A stretch of 64,000 bases of DNA from Telmatobacter sp. DSM 110680 (GTDB lineage Bacteria; Acidobacteriota; Terriglobia; Terriglobales; Acidobacteriaceae), in assembly GCF_039994875.1 (NCBI RefSeq), contig NZ_CP121196.1, positions 2,542,001-2,606,000 of the forward strand. Direction: 5' to 3'. Below, one piece after another: positions 47,803 through 56,924 of the stretch. Made by a program: the position numbers and the translations under genes. The notes beneath the pieces were generated by a model. The model did no database searches. It was not told the DNA's origin and worked only from the letters and a program-made list of their open reading frames with translations. Each line of letters opens with the position of its first letter. Position 1 is the first letter of the stretch.

Positions 47803-48228
47803 ATGACTGCGAATAACGGCGACATCAGGGGTCTGGCTTCTGAAATCAACGTTACGCCGATGATCGACGTGCTGCTGGTACTGCTGATCATCTTTATGGT
47901 CATCGTGCCAGCGGTTCCCCGGGGAGAGGCGGCGAGAGTTCCGCATTCTGGGCTGATTGGCGGCCCAACACCTGAATCTGTGGTCCTCGAAGTTTTGAGG
48001 GGGGACGACGACGCAATCAAGTTTCGAATCAATCAACAGCCAGTCGCGCAGGGGGAGTTACAATCGCGACTGTCTGCCATTTATGCTAACCGCGCGCAGC
48101 GCGTCTTGTTCGTCAAAGGCGATGACCAGTTGAGCTTCACACAGATTGCTGAAGTGATCGATATTGGCCATGCAGCCGGGGTCGACCAGATCGGATTAAT
48201 GACACCGAAAGTTTTGACTGGTCAGTAG
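47803..48228 (+). CDS. ExbD/TolR-family protein (copy 3)
   Basis: A 141-residue ExbD paralogue closest to copy 2: same helix (VTPMIDVLLVLLIIFMVIV), a different linker (RGEAARVPHSGLIGGPTPES), and a nearly matching periplasmic end (RVLFVKGDDQLSFTQIAEVIDIGHAAGVDQ then IGLMTPKVLTGQ). The conserved Asp is present, so it is likely functional. It lies 53 bases after copy 2, an apparent tandem duplication. The three copies may form mixed ExbD dimers or serve different TonB/Tol systems. Confidence 0.9.
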   Translation: MTANNGDIRGLASEINVTPMIDVLLVLLIIFMVIVPAVPRGEAARVPHSGLIGGPTPESVVLEVLRGDDDAIKFRINQQPVAQGELQSRLSAIYANRAQRVLFVKGDDQLSFTQIAEVIDIGHAAGVDQIGLMTPKVLTGQ

Positions 48229-48376
48229 GAATTTGACCGGCTGAAGAACACAGTTTGATCAGGGGTAACAGGAGTACAATTTGGCCAACCTGGTTTCGGA
48301 ACTCCCTCCGTTTTCAGGTGCATGATTTTTGAAGTGCGCAATCGCTACGCACGATCTGAAGGAGAAGAATAAGAAC

Positions 48377-49213
48377 ATGAATCGACCCGCACGAATTACG
48401 GCGCTCGCGGTTGCTGCAGCCGGCATGGTGCTTTCAATGGGCGGGTGCAACCGCCTTCAAGCCCGTGATCAATTGAACAAGGGAGTGGAGTCGTACAAAG
48501 CCGCGCGCTACGAAGAGGCGATCGGTCACTTCCAGAAAGCCACGGAACTCGACCCTAGCCTGCCTATGGCGAAGAGCTATCTGGCCACTGCGCTCGCGCA
48601 GAACGTTGTTCCCGGCCTCACAACTCCTGACAACTTGAAGAACGCACAGCAGGCGATCAGCATCTTTCAGGACGTTCTGAATAAGGAACCTAACGACGTC
48701 AACAGTCTTAAGCAGATTGCAGCCATTTACTTCAGCATCAAGAATTTCGATCAGGCCAAGGATTATCAGAAGAAAGTACTGGCGGTCGATCCGAAGGATC
48801 CGGAAGCTGCGTACACCATCGGCGTAATCGATTGGACCCTGGCCCACGAGAACACGCTGAAGGCCTTGGCTGCCGTCAATATGAATGACGATGGAGAAGG
48901 CAACTCAAAGGCTCCCAAGAAAGTGCTGCAGCAAATCAAGGAGCAGAACACCCCTCTGGTTGATGAGGGAATTCAGTACATAAATCAAGCCATGGCGAAT
49001 CGTGCCAACTACGACGAGGCAATGTCTTATGCCAACCTGTTATATCGTCGCAAGGCAGATGTCGATTATGCCGATCCATCGGCGGTGAAGGCAGACGTCG
49101 CCTCAGCCAAGGACTGGAGTTCCAAGGCTATGGGCACCCGCAAGACCAACGAAGAGAAGAAAGACAAGGGTCCCGGCGGAATTACCATGGATTCGAACGG
49201 CACTATGAAGTAG
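48377..49213 (+). CDS. TPR-repeat lipoprotein
   Basis: A 278-residue lipoprotein: signal ITALAVAAAGMVLSMGGC with lipobox (SMGGC), then TPR helices (LNKGVESYKAARYEEAIGHFQKATELDPS, LKQIAAIYFSIKNFDQAKDYQKKVLAVDPKDPEAAYTIGV; shown in part). The start is the ATG at 48377, preceded by AAGGAGA. A Lys-rich tail (GTRKTNEEKKDKGPGG) ends it. It follows the exbD cluster and may be an envelope scaffold for the Exb/Ton system, by position only. It may share the exb transcript, and a strong hairpin terminator follows its stop. Confidence 0.78.
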   Translation: MNRPARITALAVAAAGMVLSMGGCNRLQARDQLNKGVESYKAARYEEAIGHFQKATELDPSLPMAKSYLATALAQNVVPGLTTPDNLKNAQQAISIFQDVLNKEPNDVNSLKQIAAIYFSIKNFDQAKDYQKKVLAVDPKDPEAAYTIGVIDWTLAHENTLKALAAVNMNDDGEGNSKAPKKVLQQIKEQNTPLVDEGIQYINQAMANRANYDEAMSYANLLYRRKADVDYADPSAVKADVASAKDWSSKAMGTRKTNEEKKDKGPGGITMDSNGTMK

Positions 49214-49232
49214 GTATCAACCTATATCAAAG

Positions 49233-49272
49233 CGACTACGGCCTCCGCTGCATGCGGAGGCCGTAGTCGTTT
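49233..49272. terminator. long hairpin terminator between convergent genes
   Basis: CGACTACGGCCTCCGC (49233-49248) and GCGGAGGCCGTAGTCG (49254-49269) make a perfect 16-bp stem with loop TGCAT, followed by TTT on the plus strand and CTTTGAT on the minus strand. It probably ends the TPR lipoprotein transcript and may act in both directions. Confidence 0.82.
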
Positions 49273-49489
49273 AGGGCGATGCCAAAGGATAGCAACATTC
49301 AAGGTTAGCTGTTCCACATTCGAGGAAACGACGCTGTTCTATCAACTTCGACCGGGCAGCTGATGATCCAAAATCGGAGAATGGTGCGCAAATGTGACAC
49401 ACCGCTGCCGCGAAGGGAATTGCACGCTGAATTTGGAGCAAGGAGCCGTGGCATGAGTCGCCGCGTCGCGGCAATCATTAACTCGACAT

Positions 49490-50581
49490 TTATTTTGCGC
49501 CCTGCTTCAGGATTTGCTCGGCAAAGTAATTCCGCACCTTGGCATCGTCACGAAGCATTTCGTAATAGGCAGCCTTCAACAGTTGCCCATGGCTCTCTCG
49601 CAGCCCTTGACGAATCGTCTGCTGCACGCTCGGATTGTTGAGTTCACGCTGTCCCGCAGGCTCTCGCGAAATCAACTTATAGATAGCGTAGCCAACAGCT
49701 CGTTGCGAGGGTCCTGCTCCGCCATAAACAGGCAACACATCTGTGACTTGTCCAGCTTTGAGTTTTTCGATAGCCGCGAAAGTTCCTGGATCTCGCTGCT
49801 GCAAGGCGGTTTCCGCGATGAAGCCCATGTCTCCGGCGTTTGAATTTGCATTAGGGTCATCCGAGAAGTTCATAGCCAGGTTGCCGAAATCTTCGCCGCC
49901 GGTCGTCAAGCGGTTACGCAATGTCTGGATTTTCTTGCGCGCGTCGGCATCACTCGTAGCCTTGTTGTTTTGCAAATTACCAGTCGGTTGTGTGGGGCCG
50001 GTCGTTACCACGATCCACGCGAGATGATATTGCGGTTCGATCACGTTGAACTCGGATTTATGTGTGGTGTAGTAGTTGCTGATATCCGCGTCGGAGATAT
50101 TGACCTTGGAATCGATTTCCTTGTTGATCAGCTTGTCCGAGGTCAGCTTCCGCCTGATCCGCTGCTTTAAATCTTCGAGCGTCAGATTTTGCTGCTTCAG
50201 CTGCTTGTCAAACTCTTCCTGCGTATAGGGCGCTTTCAGATCGGTCAGCTTTGCGTTCACATCCTCGTCAGAAGCAGCCAAATTCAGCTTCGCAGCCCGC
50301 TGATCCAAAATCTCATCATCGATCATCTGGCGCAGCAGATTCAGACGGACAATGTCTGCTTGTTCAGGGCTTGGTCCTTGTGGCGCCTCGCCCTGCGCAC
50401 TCTTGTAGGTGTTGTAAGCCTTGTCCAGATCGGAGCGAAGTATGTCCTTGTTGTTCACCGTAGCCATTACGTCGGGAGAGGGAGCGTGCCTGCACGCCGC
50501 CAAAGCAACTAGCAAAAGTGTGCTTGAAATGAGCAATGCGACCGACTTACGACGCTTGGAAACTAAAACTTGGACTTGCAA
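49490..50581 (-). CDS. SurA/parvulin-like peptidyl-prolyl isomerase lipoprotein
   Basis: A 363-residue periplasmic chaperone. The signal LLISSTLLLVALAAC has a lipobox Cys near residue 30. A SurA-N-like helical region follows (about 40-180, VNNKDILRSDLDKAYNTYK ... DDEILDQRAAKLNLAASDED), then a parvulin PPIase domain (about 185-315, YHLAWIVVTT ... LRNRLTTGGEDFGNLAMNFS ... AGDMGFIAETALQQRDPGTF). Parvulins of this kind help outer-membrane proteins fold. The TTG start at 50581 is supported by GAGGAG seven bases upstream. It is in line with the DsbA-like and LptD genes on the same strand, an outer-membrane biogenesis set. Confidence 0.88.
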   Translation of the reverse strand: MQVQVLVSKRRKSVALLISSTLLLVALAACRHAPSPDVMATVNNKDILRSDLDKAYNTYKSAQGEAPQGPSPEQADIVRLNLLRQMIDDEILDQRAAKLNLAASDEDVNAKLTDLKAPYTQEEFDKQLKQQNLTLEDLKQRIRRKLTSDKLINKEIDSKVNISDADISNYYTTHKSEFNVIEPQYHLAWIVVTTGPTQPTGNLQNNKATSDADARKKIQTLRNRLTTGGEDFGNLAMNFSDDPNANSNAGDMGFIAETALQQRDPGTFAAIEKLKAGQVTDVLPVYGGAGPSQRAVGYAIYKLISREPAGQRELNNPSVQQTIRQGLRESHGQLLKAAYYEMLRDDAKVRNYFAEQILKQGAK

Positions 50582-50711
50582 CCTGTTTCTCCTCGAGAAC
50601 TCGCCGAGGCCCTGGCATTCAAAAAATAGATCCAGACACGAAGGGAACTTCGGCGTTATCCATCGGTTCGCTTATTCACGCGGAAGTGCCAGCGTGAACG
50701 CTTCGTCAATG

Positions 50712-51647
50712 TTACTTTCCTTTGCCGGCGGGCGGCGCGGGCTTTTCCGCCGGTGGAGGTTCAATTCCGTCTGCACGCAGGGCTCGATCAATCACCATCC
50801 ACACCTGCTCTGCAGGCAGTGCGCCATTGATGCGTTCTCCGTCCACAAATAACGCTGGTGTTCCATCAATGCCCAATGCCTCGGCTTCTTTCGCTGATGC
50901 GCGGACCTGGGCTTCATCCTGCTTCGCGAGGCAGGCATCCAGTTTCGCGCTATCCAGTTTTGCCAATGTTGCCTCTTCGCGGGCAATTCTATCGAGGGTT
51001 GAAAAGCTCTTTGTCAGGTTGCGGTCCTCGCCGTTCACTTCCTGACCATGTGCGTGAACGTAATCCACAAAATTCCAATAAACCGGGCTGCTAAGTTCTG
51101 CAAGGCAATTTGCGTCTACAGCGGCGTGCATCGCCCACGGATGCAGATCGGTCAGCGGATCGTCTTTGTAGACGAACCGTACCATATCTTTGTAGCGATC
51201 CATGGTGGTGGGAAATAGAGACGAATGCATGCGAGCGCAGTAAGGACATTCGAGGTCGTCGAAGTTGATCACCGTCACTTTCGCATTTGGATTGCCGCGA
51301 ATCGGACGCCCCGTGACATCAATGTTGAAGATCGGGTTTTTGGCGAGATCGAAGGTTTCCAGCCGCGCCAATTTCTGGTTATCCGAGGAAATCAGAAAAT
51401 CGATCACTTTCTTCGATGAACCGTTGGACAGGGTGACTGGCAACGTATCGTATCCGGCGATCTGGCTCGACGTTCGCTGACCCAGCGTGACGGAAACTTC
51501 AGGCGGAATGCCAAACTGCGATCGGACCATCACCTCAATGCGACGATTCAAAGTCGCATCCTGGCTTCCGGTCCCGGCAGACTGAGCTTTGCAACCAACG
51601 GCCAGGCACAATGCAAACAGTCCGGCCAAAAAATGTACACGCGACAA
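50712..51647 (-). CDS. DsbA-family thiol oxidoreductase lipoprotein
   Basis: A 311-residue exported protein. Signal VHFLAGLFALCLAVGC has a lipobox (LAVGC). After a small domain (about 30-110, with RIEVMVRSQFGIPPEVSV) comes a DsbA/thioredoxin-fold domain: FDDLECPYCARMH with active-site CPYC near 134, a helical insert (about 160-235), and the cis-proline region GIDGTPALFVDGERINGALP. A Pro/Lys tail (PPPAEKPAPPAGKGK) ends it. The family oxidises or isomerises periplasmic disulfides. The TTG at 51647 has GAGGA upstream and begins the signal peptide; a GTG at 51680 is less likely. It sits between lptD and the parvulin gene. Confidence 0.85.
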   Translation of the reverse strand: MSRVHFLAGLFALCLAVGCKAQSAGTGSQDATLNRRIEVMVRSQFGIPPEVSVTLGQRTSSQIAGYDTLPVTLSNGSSKKVIDFLISSDNQKLARLETFDLAKNPIFNIDVTGRPIRGNPNAKVTVINFDDLECPYCARMHSSLFPTTMDRYKDMVRFVYKDDPLTDLHPWAMHAAVDANCLAELSSPVYWNFVDYVHAHGQEVNGEDRNLTKSFSTLDRIAREEATLAKLDSAKLDACLAKQDEAQVRASAKEAEALGIDGTPALFVDGERINGALPAEQVWMVIDRALRADGIEPPPAEKPAPPAGKGK

Positions 51648-51768
51648 AAAGTTTTCCTCTACTGCAAGGATATCCCACACAGGCCACGGACGAGCGCGGG
51701 AATGAGCCTTGCTATGTTACTGATAAGTTGACTCCGCAGGCTGGAAAAGGCAATCAAATATCGGTTTT

Positions 51769-54240
51769 TCAGTAGGCTGGAGGCAGGCCCGGATCATGGA
51801 ATACCGTATTCGACCGTCGAATATCACCTACCGAGCCGAAGTTTGCGAGCGTAAAACTATACAAATACTGGGTTTCGTCTCGAACGGACCCTAACGCAAA
51901 CCGCCTGTAGCCGAGGCTTAAACCGCAGCAATTCCAGTTGTAGACTGCCTGGACCCCGGCATACTGCAGTGCACCATTTACAAAATCGTAGCCACCGTTA
52001 GCGGCCAGGTTGAGTCCGGCGGCATTGGGCTTTCCAATCTCAATAAACGGTTGCAGTTGCTGGCTCTGGATCAAGGAAGCGGCACTGCCTTTCTCATCTA
52101 CAGCATTCAGGAGGGAGTGGCCAAGCCCTACCGTGGTCATACCGAAGTTGTAACCGGCAAACAAATTATCCGCATCGAGTCGACCGCCCCTCGGGTCGTA
52201 ATCCAAATCCCATTCGATGCGCAAGTTATTGACAGCTTCGAAGCGGAGCCGTGATACCAAGGGCGAGAGGTTCCGCGCGTTGGTCAGAAATGCAATTCCG
52301 GTGAGGTCGAGCGTGGTGTCGAACACATTTCTGCGGCCTGGAATAAGGGCTCCGCCGAAAGTTGGATTCAGGAAATACTTCTGGGCGATCTGCCAGGTGG
52401 CCCACTCTCGCGGCTGTGCGGGACACGTTGACGATTCTTCGCTGTCTCCTGCCTGACAAGGCGAAGCATTGTCCGCCTTTGTGAAAAAGCGCTGGGTCAA
52501 CGAGAATCCAATTTCGTTGGTGTCGGTGGCAATGTCGGTAGGGTCGAATAGCGGGACGCTGCGCGCCTTGCCGCCGATTCCACCGACGAAGTTATACATG
52601 AGCTCTGGCTCGATCACGTGGCGCAATTCGTGGTTGCCTATTCTGAAATCGCGTTCCAACGCTGGTGGTCTCACGTCGACCGACGCTTCAAGATTGCTAC
52701 GGCTCAACGGGTCATGGCTGACGGAGGGGGTGCCGCCATTCGCGCCGGCGAGGTCTGGAACCTGGCTTCCCGTGTAGGCAGTCTCGCGCAGTGCGATTTC
52801 TGGGACGACACTCCAGCCGCCCCCTGCCAATGGCAACGATAGGTGAGGATAGAGATCGAACCTGCCCAGGTTGCGAACGTGAAAGCCAAATTCCGATCGG
52901 CCCAGGTAGCTGATCGATGAACCCATTCTCCAGTAAAAAGGAGAGGTATGCAGCGGTTCGCTGAGGACGTCGAAGCGCAGGCTGGGCAGGTGCAGAATTC
53001 GTACTTCGTCCCCCTGATTGGAACTAGCGAAATTTTGCAGCCGTTCCAGATAAGCGGAGGGCACAAATCCGTTGTGAGTGTGGGTTAAAGATATGGTGCT
53101 ATGGACTTGGGAATTTACAGCTTGAAGATAGTTGTCGTTGAACGCCAGTTTGTAAAGGTAACTCGAGAGATATTCGGTCTTGAGGGCTGCACGAGTCTCC
53201 GAGGTCAAGTCATAACGGCCGTCTGCCGCTATATCAGTTCCGCCCTGGTGCACGAGGGTGGTGGACGGAGGAACGAATATGCCGCGGTCGAACAATGCAT
53301 TCCACTTGGCGGTGAAGTGGTTTAGACCTGCGCCTTTGTAGCGGAAGTCGCCGTTGGGGGCCCACCCACGCTTGCTGTAATACTCCGTGCCCACCACCAT
53401 GTCCATGCTGCGGTTGAGAACGATGTAGACCTGTTCCCCGATAATTAACCCACGAGTCGTCGAGCTGCTTACAACGGGGATCAACAACCCACTCTCTCGC
53501 CCGGTCTCATCCACCGGATGCCGAAGGTAGGGGAGATAGAAGAGGGGAATTCCCACAAATTTGAAAAACACATTCTTCGTTGTGGCTTGATTGTTTGCGA
53601 CCGCAATCGCATGGGCAATCAATTGCCAATCCGGCTTGGGGAGACGGCAGTTCGTCATTGTGCCATCGACGATCTTGTAGCTTCCTTCGCCAGTCTGCAG
53701 CAGGACCCGGCCCGAGAACAGAAAAGGGTTAGCTGTCGAGTAAACGGCTATGCGTCCGGCCCGCCGGACTCCAAGGGAGCCGTTGACGTCATAGAAGCGG
53801 GCAGTATGCATATCCAGCCGCATGTCCCCGTGAGAAGCGGTGATGTAGGCATCGCTGGGGCCGCCCGTTACCTGCAGATGCCCTTCTGCTTCCAATTCGG
53901 ACGTATCGCGGTGATACACCACCTTGTCGGCGCGCAGGATGTAATCGTGGTAGTGAACCACGACTCCACCGGTTCCTGTCCACGTATTGGATACCCAGGT
54001 CTGACGACCTGCTTCCAGTTGAACGGGCACGCCGCCAGCGGGCACTGGCTCAGGTTTTGCGACGGGAATTGCTTCCTGACCCGGGTCATCGGGTAGCTGC
54101 GACGGAGATATCTTCTGCTCACCTTCTGTTGCACTGGCCGGACTCTGGGCAGGGGGTAACGCCTTGGTTAACACCTGTCCGACAAGTTGCAGGTGACACA
54201 GAGTGATCACCGTGATAAACACGAGATTACGAGGATGCAT
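51769..54240 (-). CDS. lptD: LPS-assembly protein LptD
   Basis: An 823-residue outer-membrane protein. A signal peptide (FITVITLCHLQLVGQ) is followed by a Pro/Glu linker, an OstA/LptA-like jellyroll (about 85-200, WTGTGGVVVHYHDYILRADKV ... ELEAEGHLQVTGGPSDAYI), and a long beta-barrel domain to the end. The LptD signature PLFYLPYLRHPVDETGRESGLLIP is clear, as is RGLIIGEQVYIVLNRSMDM. It inserts LPS into the outer leaflet together with LptE. Two cysteines in the N-terminal part of the barrel are visible (NCRLPKPD), fewer than in E. coli. The ATG at 54240 starts the signal peptide. It is divergent from the RDD gene across about 170 bases. Confidence 0.9.
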   Translation of the reverse strand: MHPRNLVFITVITLCHLQLVGQVLTKALPPAQSPASATEGEQKISPSQLPDDPGQEAIPVAKPEPVPAGGVPVQLEAGRQTWVSNTWTGTGGVVVHYHDYILRADKVVYHRDTSELEAEGHLQVTGGPSDAYITASHGDMRLDMHTARFYDVNGSLGVRRAGRIAVYSTANPFLFSGRVLLQTGEGSYKIVDGTMTNCRLPKPDWQLIAHAIAVANNQATTKNVFFKFVGIPLFYLPYLRHPVDETGRESGLLIPVVSSSTTRGLIIGEQVYIVLNRSMDMVVGTEYYSKRGWAPNGDFRYKGAGLNHFTAKWNALFDRGIFVPPSTTLVHQGGTDIAADGRYDLTSETRAALKTEYLSSYLYKLAFNDNYLQAVNSQVHSTISLTHTHNGFVPSAYLERLQNFASSNQGDEVRILHLPSLRFDVLSEPLHTSPFYWRMGSSISYLGRSEFGFHVRNLGRFDLYPHLSLPLAGGGWSVVPEIALRETAYTGSQVPDLAGANGGTPSVSHDPLSRSNLEASVDVRPPALERDFRIGNHELRHVIEPELMYNFVGGIGGKARSVPLFDPTDIATDTNEIGFSLTQRFFTKADNASPCQAGDSEESSTCPAQPREWATWQIAQKYFLNPTFGGALIPGRRNVFDTTLDLTGIAFLTNARNLSPLVSRLRFEAVNNLRIEWDLDYDPRGGRLDADNLFAGYNFGMTTVGLGHSLLNAVDEKGSAASLIQSQQLQPFIEIGKPNAAGLNLAANGGYDFVNGALQYAGVQAVYNWNCCGLSLGYRRFALGSVRDETQYLYSFTLANFGSVGDIRRSNTVFHDPGLPPAY

Positions 54241-54413
54241 CCGAGGGCCAAGGTCAGCATAGCAAATGCAGGTGTTGGTTCTTCGAGTTGGGTGACCTTG
54301 CCGTATTCGAATCGTTATAGAAACATCAACCGGTTCGGACAGCGTAGAAACTAGATTGATTGAACAGGGCTCGAGCACCGGCCCAGGGAAAATATCGAAG
54401 GGAATTCAGAGTT

Positions 54414-55673
54414 TTGAGCACACTGGCTAGCTCGCCTACCCCCCTCCCCTCGTGGAAGCAGGAAGTGAATCGTCGCCTTGCGGAGCATAAAAACCGCAAG
54501 GGCATTTCTGTTGTACCCGAAGATGCCTCGGAGGATGGACAAACAGTATCGAGCAGCAAGGCCGCCGCTGCTGCGGCTCGTGTAGCCGCGCGATATGCCA
54601 AAACCCCAAGCTTTAGCGATATGCAGGCTGCTGAAGCACGCGGCGCATTGCGGGCAGCCGAAGCGGCAACGAAAGTTGCTCTCGAGGCTCAGGCTGCTGC
54701 GCAGGCAGTGCTCGACCGCATCCAGAACGGCGGGGAAGAGCGCACTTCAGAATACGAGTCGCAAGCGATTCAAACTCCAGTGCAGCCACGGCAAGCGCAC
54801 AAGTTGACATCTTCGTCTGGTGAAGCGGCAGCAGAAGCTGCGATCGAAATCCGGTGGGAGCCGGATTTGCCTGCTCGTCCGGCGGCACAGCAGCATCACG
54901 ATGTGACTTATCCGTGGGAGATGCCTTCAGATTCTGCGGGCGGGTTTGACGGCGGATATATTTATGAGTCCGTCGAAGCGGCGCAGGACATTCCTGCAAA
55001 CCTAATTGAATTTCCCCGCGAGATTATTGCCACGCGCCGCCTGCGTCCCAGGATCGGGGAGGAGCAAGCGGATTCTACTGATCCACATCAGCTCAGTATT
55101 TTCGAAGTGGAGCCGGACAGCGTTTCGACCTCACCGATGGCTTCTTCAGTGGCCGCGGCACAAGAACGCACTTGGATCGGTTCCAGTTGGCAGCAGATCG
55201 AACTTGAAGAGCAGCCGCAACGGTTGCCCGACTACTACGCGATCGTGCCCGACGATGCCCCCAAGCTCTATCAGGCTCCGTTCGGCAGGCGCATGATGGC
55301 AACGCTAGTTGATACGGCGTTGATCCTTAGCCTGGCATGTGGAGCGGCTTACCTGGTCGCATCCAGATTCGATCATCTCCCGGGCATTCGAGTTTCAGAA
55401 GTCTGCGGAGTTATCGCGACGCTGGGACTTGCTGCTCTTTACGAGTGGTTCTTCCTGACCTATGCCAAGGTAACGCCGGGGATGCGGTACGCCCAGCTGT
55501 CGCTCTGCACTTTTGATGAAGAAGTGCCAAATGCCCTGCAGGTAAAGGGACGACTAAAGGCAATGCTGATCTCTGTTCTTCCCGTTGGGCTGGGTATGGT
55601 CTGGTCGATCTTTGATGAAGACCAGATGAGCTGGCACGACCGGCTCTCGAAGACCTATCTACGGTTGAGCTAG
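54414..55673 (+). CDS. RDD-family membrane protein with long variable N-terminus
   Basis: A 419-residue protein. Residues 1-270 are low in complexity, with alanine-rich amphipathic stretches (SKAAAAAARVAARYAKTPS, AEARGALRAAEAATKVALEA) likely to form coiled coil, and acidic-Pro segments. The C-terminal 130 residues carry the RDD domain: PFGRRMMATLVDTALILSLACG (Arg and Asp), a second helix (VCGVIATLGLAALYEWFFL), and DRLSKTYLRLS at the end with a conserved Asp. RDD proteins occur as small transporters or membrane chaperones. The TTG at 54414 has AAGGGA ten bases upstream; a TTG at 54360 has no site. It converges on the MFS gene with a 15-base overlap. Confidence 0.8.
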   Translation: MSTLASSPTPLPSWKQEVNRRLAEHKNRKGISVVPEDASEDGQTVSSSKAAAAAARVAARYAKTPSFSDMQAAEARGALRAAEAATKVALEAQAAAQAVLDRIQNGGEERTSEYESQAIQTPVQPRQAHKLTSSSGEAAAEAAIEIRWEPDLPARPAAQQHHDVTYPWEMPSDSAGGFDGGYIYESVEAAQDIPANLIEFPREIIATRRLRPRIGEEQADSTDPHQLSIFEVEPDSVSTSPMASSVAAAQERTWIGSSWQQIELEEQPQRLPDYYAIVPDDAPKLYQAPFGRRMMATLVDTALILSLACGAAYLVASRFDHLPGIRVSEVCGVIATLGLAALYEWFFLTYAKVTPGMRYAQLSLCTFDEEVPNALQVKGRLKAMLISVLPVGLGMVWSIFDEDQMSWHDRLSKTYLRLS

Positions 55674-56924
55674 GCTCCGCTCAGGATCCACTCCGAGCCA
55701 AGCCAGTGCGCCTGCAACGGCCAAAAGCGCTGCCACCAGGAACGACGAAGTCCATCCGAATTGCTGGGCGATCCAGGGTGTGAGGGATACAGTGACCGCG
55801 CCCCCGATCTGCGCTCCGGTATTCATCACGGCGGACACGATGCCTGCATGCCGGCCGGCAATGTCGGCGGTGACAGACCAGTAGGAACTCTGCGAGATGT
55901 AAAGTGCACCTGCACCGGCGGCGAGCGTCATTGCAGCGATGGGTGCGCTGGCGACGCGCGAGCCGACGATGAGCAGTGCCGCCGCGACGAGTAGCGAGAA
56001 AAATCCAGGACCGCAACGGCCAGCACGCAATCCGTGGCGAGATGCTATCAAGTCTCCGAGCAGGCCGCCGACGATGCAGAAGATGGTCATCGCGATGAAG
56101 GGAAACATGGTGTAGAACGCGCTTGCCTTCAAATCAAGGCTGCGTGCCTGCGCCATGTACAGATAGAACCAGCCGAGGAATATCCAGGCGACATATCCAA
56201 AACAGAAGCAAGCGAACGTGAGCAGGAGGACTGTGCGGCTGCGTAGGATCGCGCGCCAGGGGATGCTGGTCTTACCTTGATCAAGCTTATTGACTTCAAT
56301 CAAGCCTGCGCGGACTGTTTGGAGTTCCCGGGGTGACACGAGCGGATGTTGTTCAGGTGTGTCGCGTGCGATGAGATACCAGGCGATGCCGGCGGCAAGC
56401 CCGACGGTTGCGCTGAACCAGAATGCGCTGCGCCATCCGTGGCTGGCGATGATCGCAGTGAGCAGAAGTGGCGTTAATCCTGTTCCGGCGCCCACTCCGG
56501 CAAAGATGACGCCGTTGACGCGGCCACGTTCAGCGACAGGTATCCACTGGGCTACAAACTGGTTGGAGGCCGGGTACATAATGGCTTCTCCGACGCCAAG
56601 CGCGAGACGGACGGCGATCAAGGTCGCAAGAGCATGGGGCAATCGGGGAGAAACAAGTGCGGTGGCGAGCGTGAATACTGCCCACCAGAGCACCGCCAGC
56701 GATAGAGCCCGCCGCGGGCCAAGCCTGACTGCGATCCATCCGGCAAGTACCTGGGAGGCTGCGTAGCCCACGAGAAATGCGCTGATGACCCAACCGAGGC
56801 GGACGTTGCCGAGGCTGAATTCCTGACTGATCTGCGGGCCGGCGATCGAGATATTGGTGCGATCAAGGAACGCGATGGCACTTAGCAAAAACAGGAAGAA
56901 GACCAGCCACGCGCGCATTGGCAT
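55659..56924 (-). CDS. MFS transporter, ACS-like (organic anion/sugar-acid symporter)
   Basis: A 421-residue transporter with twelve predicted helices. The N-terminal part is typical of the anion:cation symporter group (FLDRTNISIAGPQISQEFSL, LGWVISAFLVGYAASQVLAGWIA), with the motif-A loop RLGPRRAL and the RVNGVIFAGVGAGTGLTPLLL segment near helix 4-5. Family members move hexuronates, glucarate or other organic acids with protons. The stop TGA of the upstream gene overlaps its ATG (TGATG), so the two are translationally coupled. It overlaps the RDD gene end by 15 bases on the opposite strand. Confidence 0.85.
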   Translation of the reverse strand: MPMRAWLVFFLFLLSAIAFLDRTNISIAGPQISQEFSLGNVRLGWVISAFLVGYAASQVLAGWIAVRLGPRRALSLAVLWWAVFTLATALVSPRLPHALATLIAVRLALGVGEAIMYPASNQFVAQWIPVAERGRVNGVIFAGVGAGTGLTPLLLTAIIASHGWRSAFWFSATVGLAAGIAWYLIARDTPEQHPLVSPRELQTVRAGLIEVNKLDQGKTSIPWRAILRSRTVLLLTFACFCFGYVAWIFLGWFYLYMAQARSLDLKASAFYTMFPFIAMTIFCIVGGLLGDLIASRHGLRAGRCGPGFFSLLVAAALLIVGSRVASAPIAAMTLAAGAGALYISQSSYWSVTADIAGRHAGIVSAVMNTGAQIGGAVTVSLTPWIAQQFGWTSSFLVAALLAVAGALAWLGVDPERSLAQP

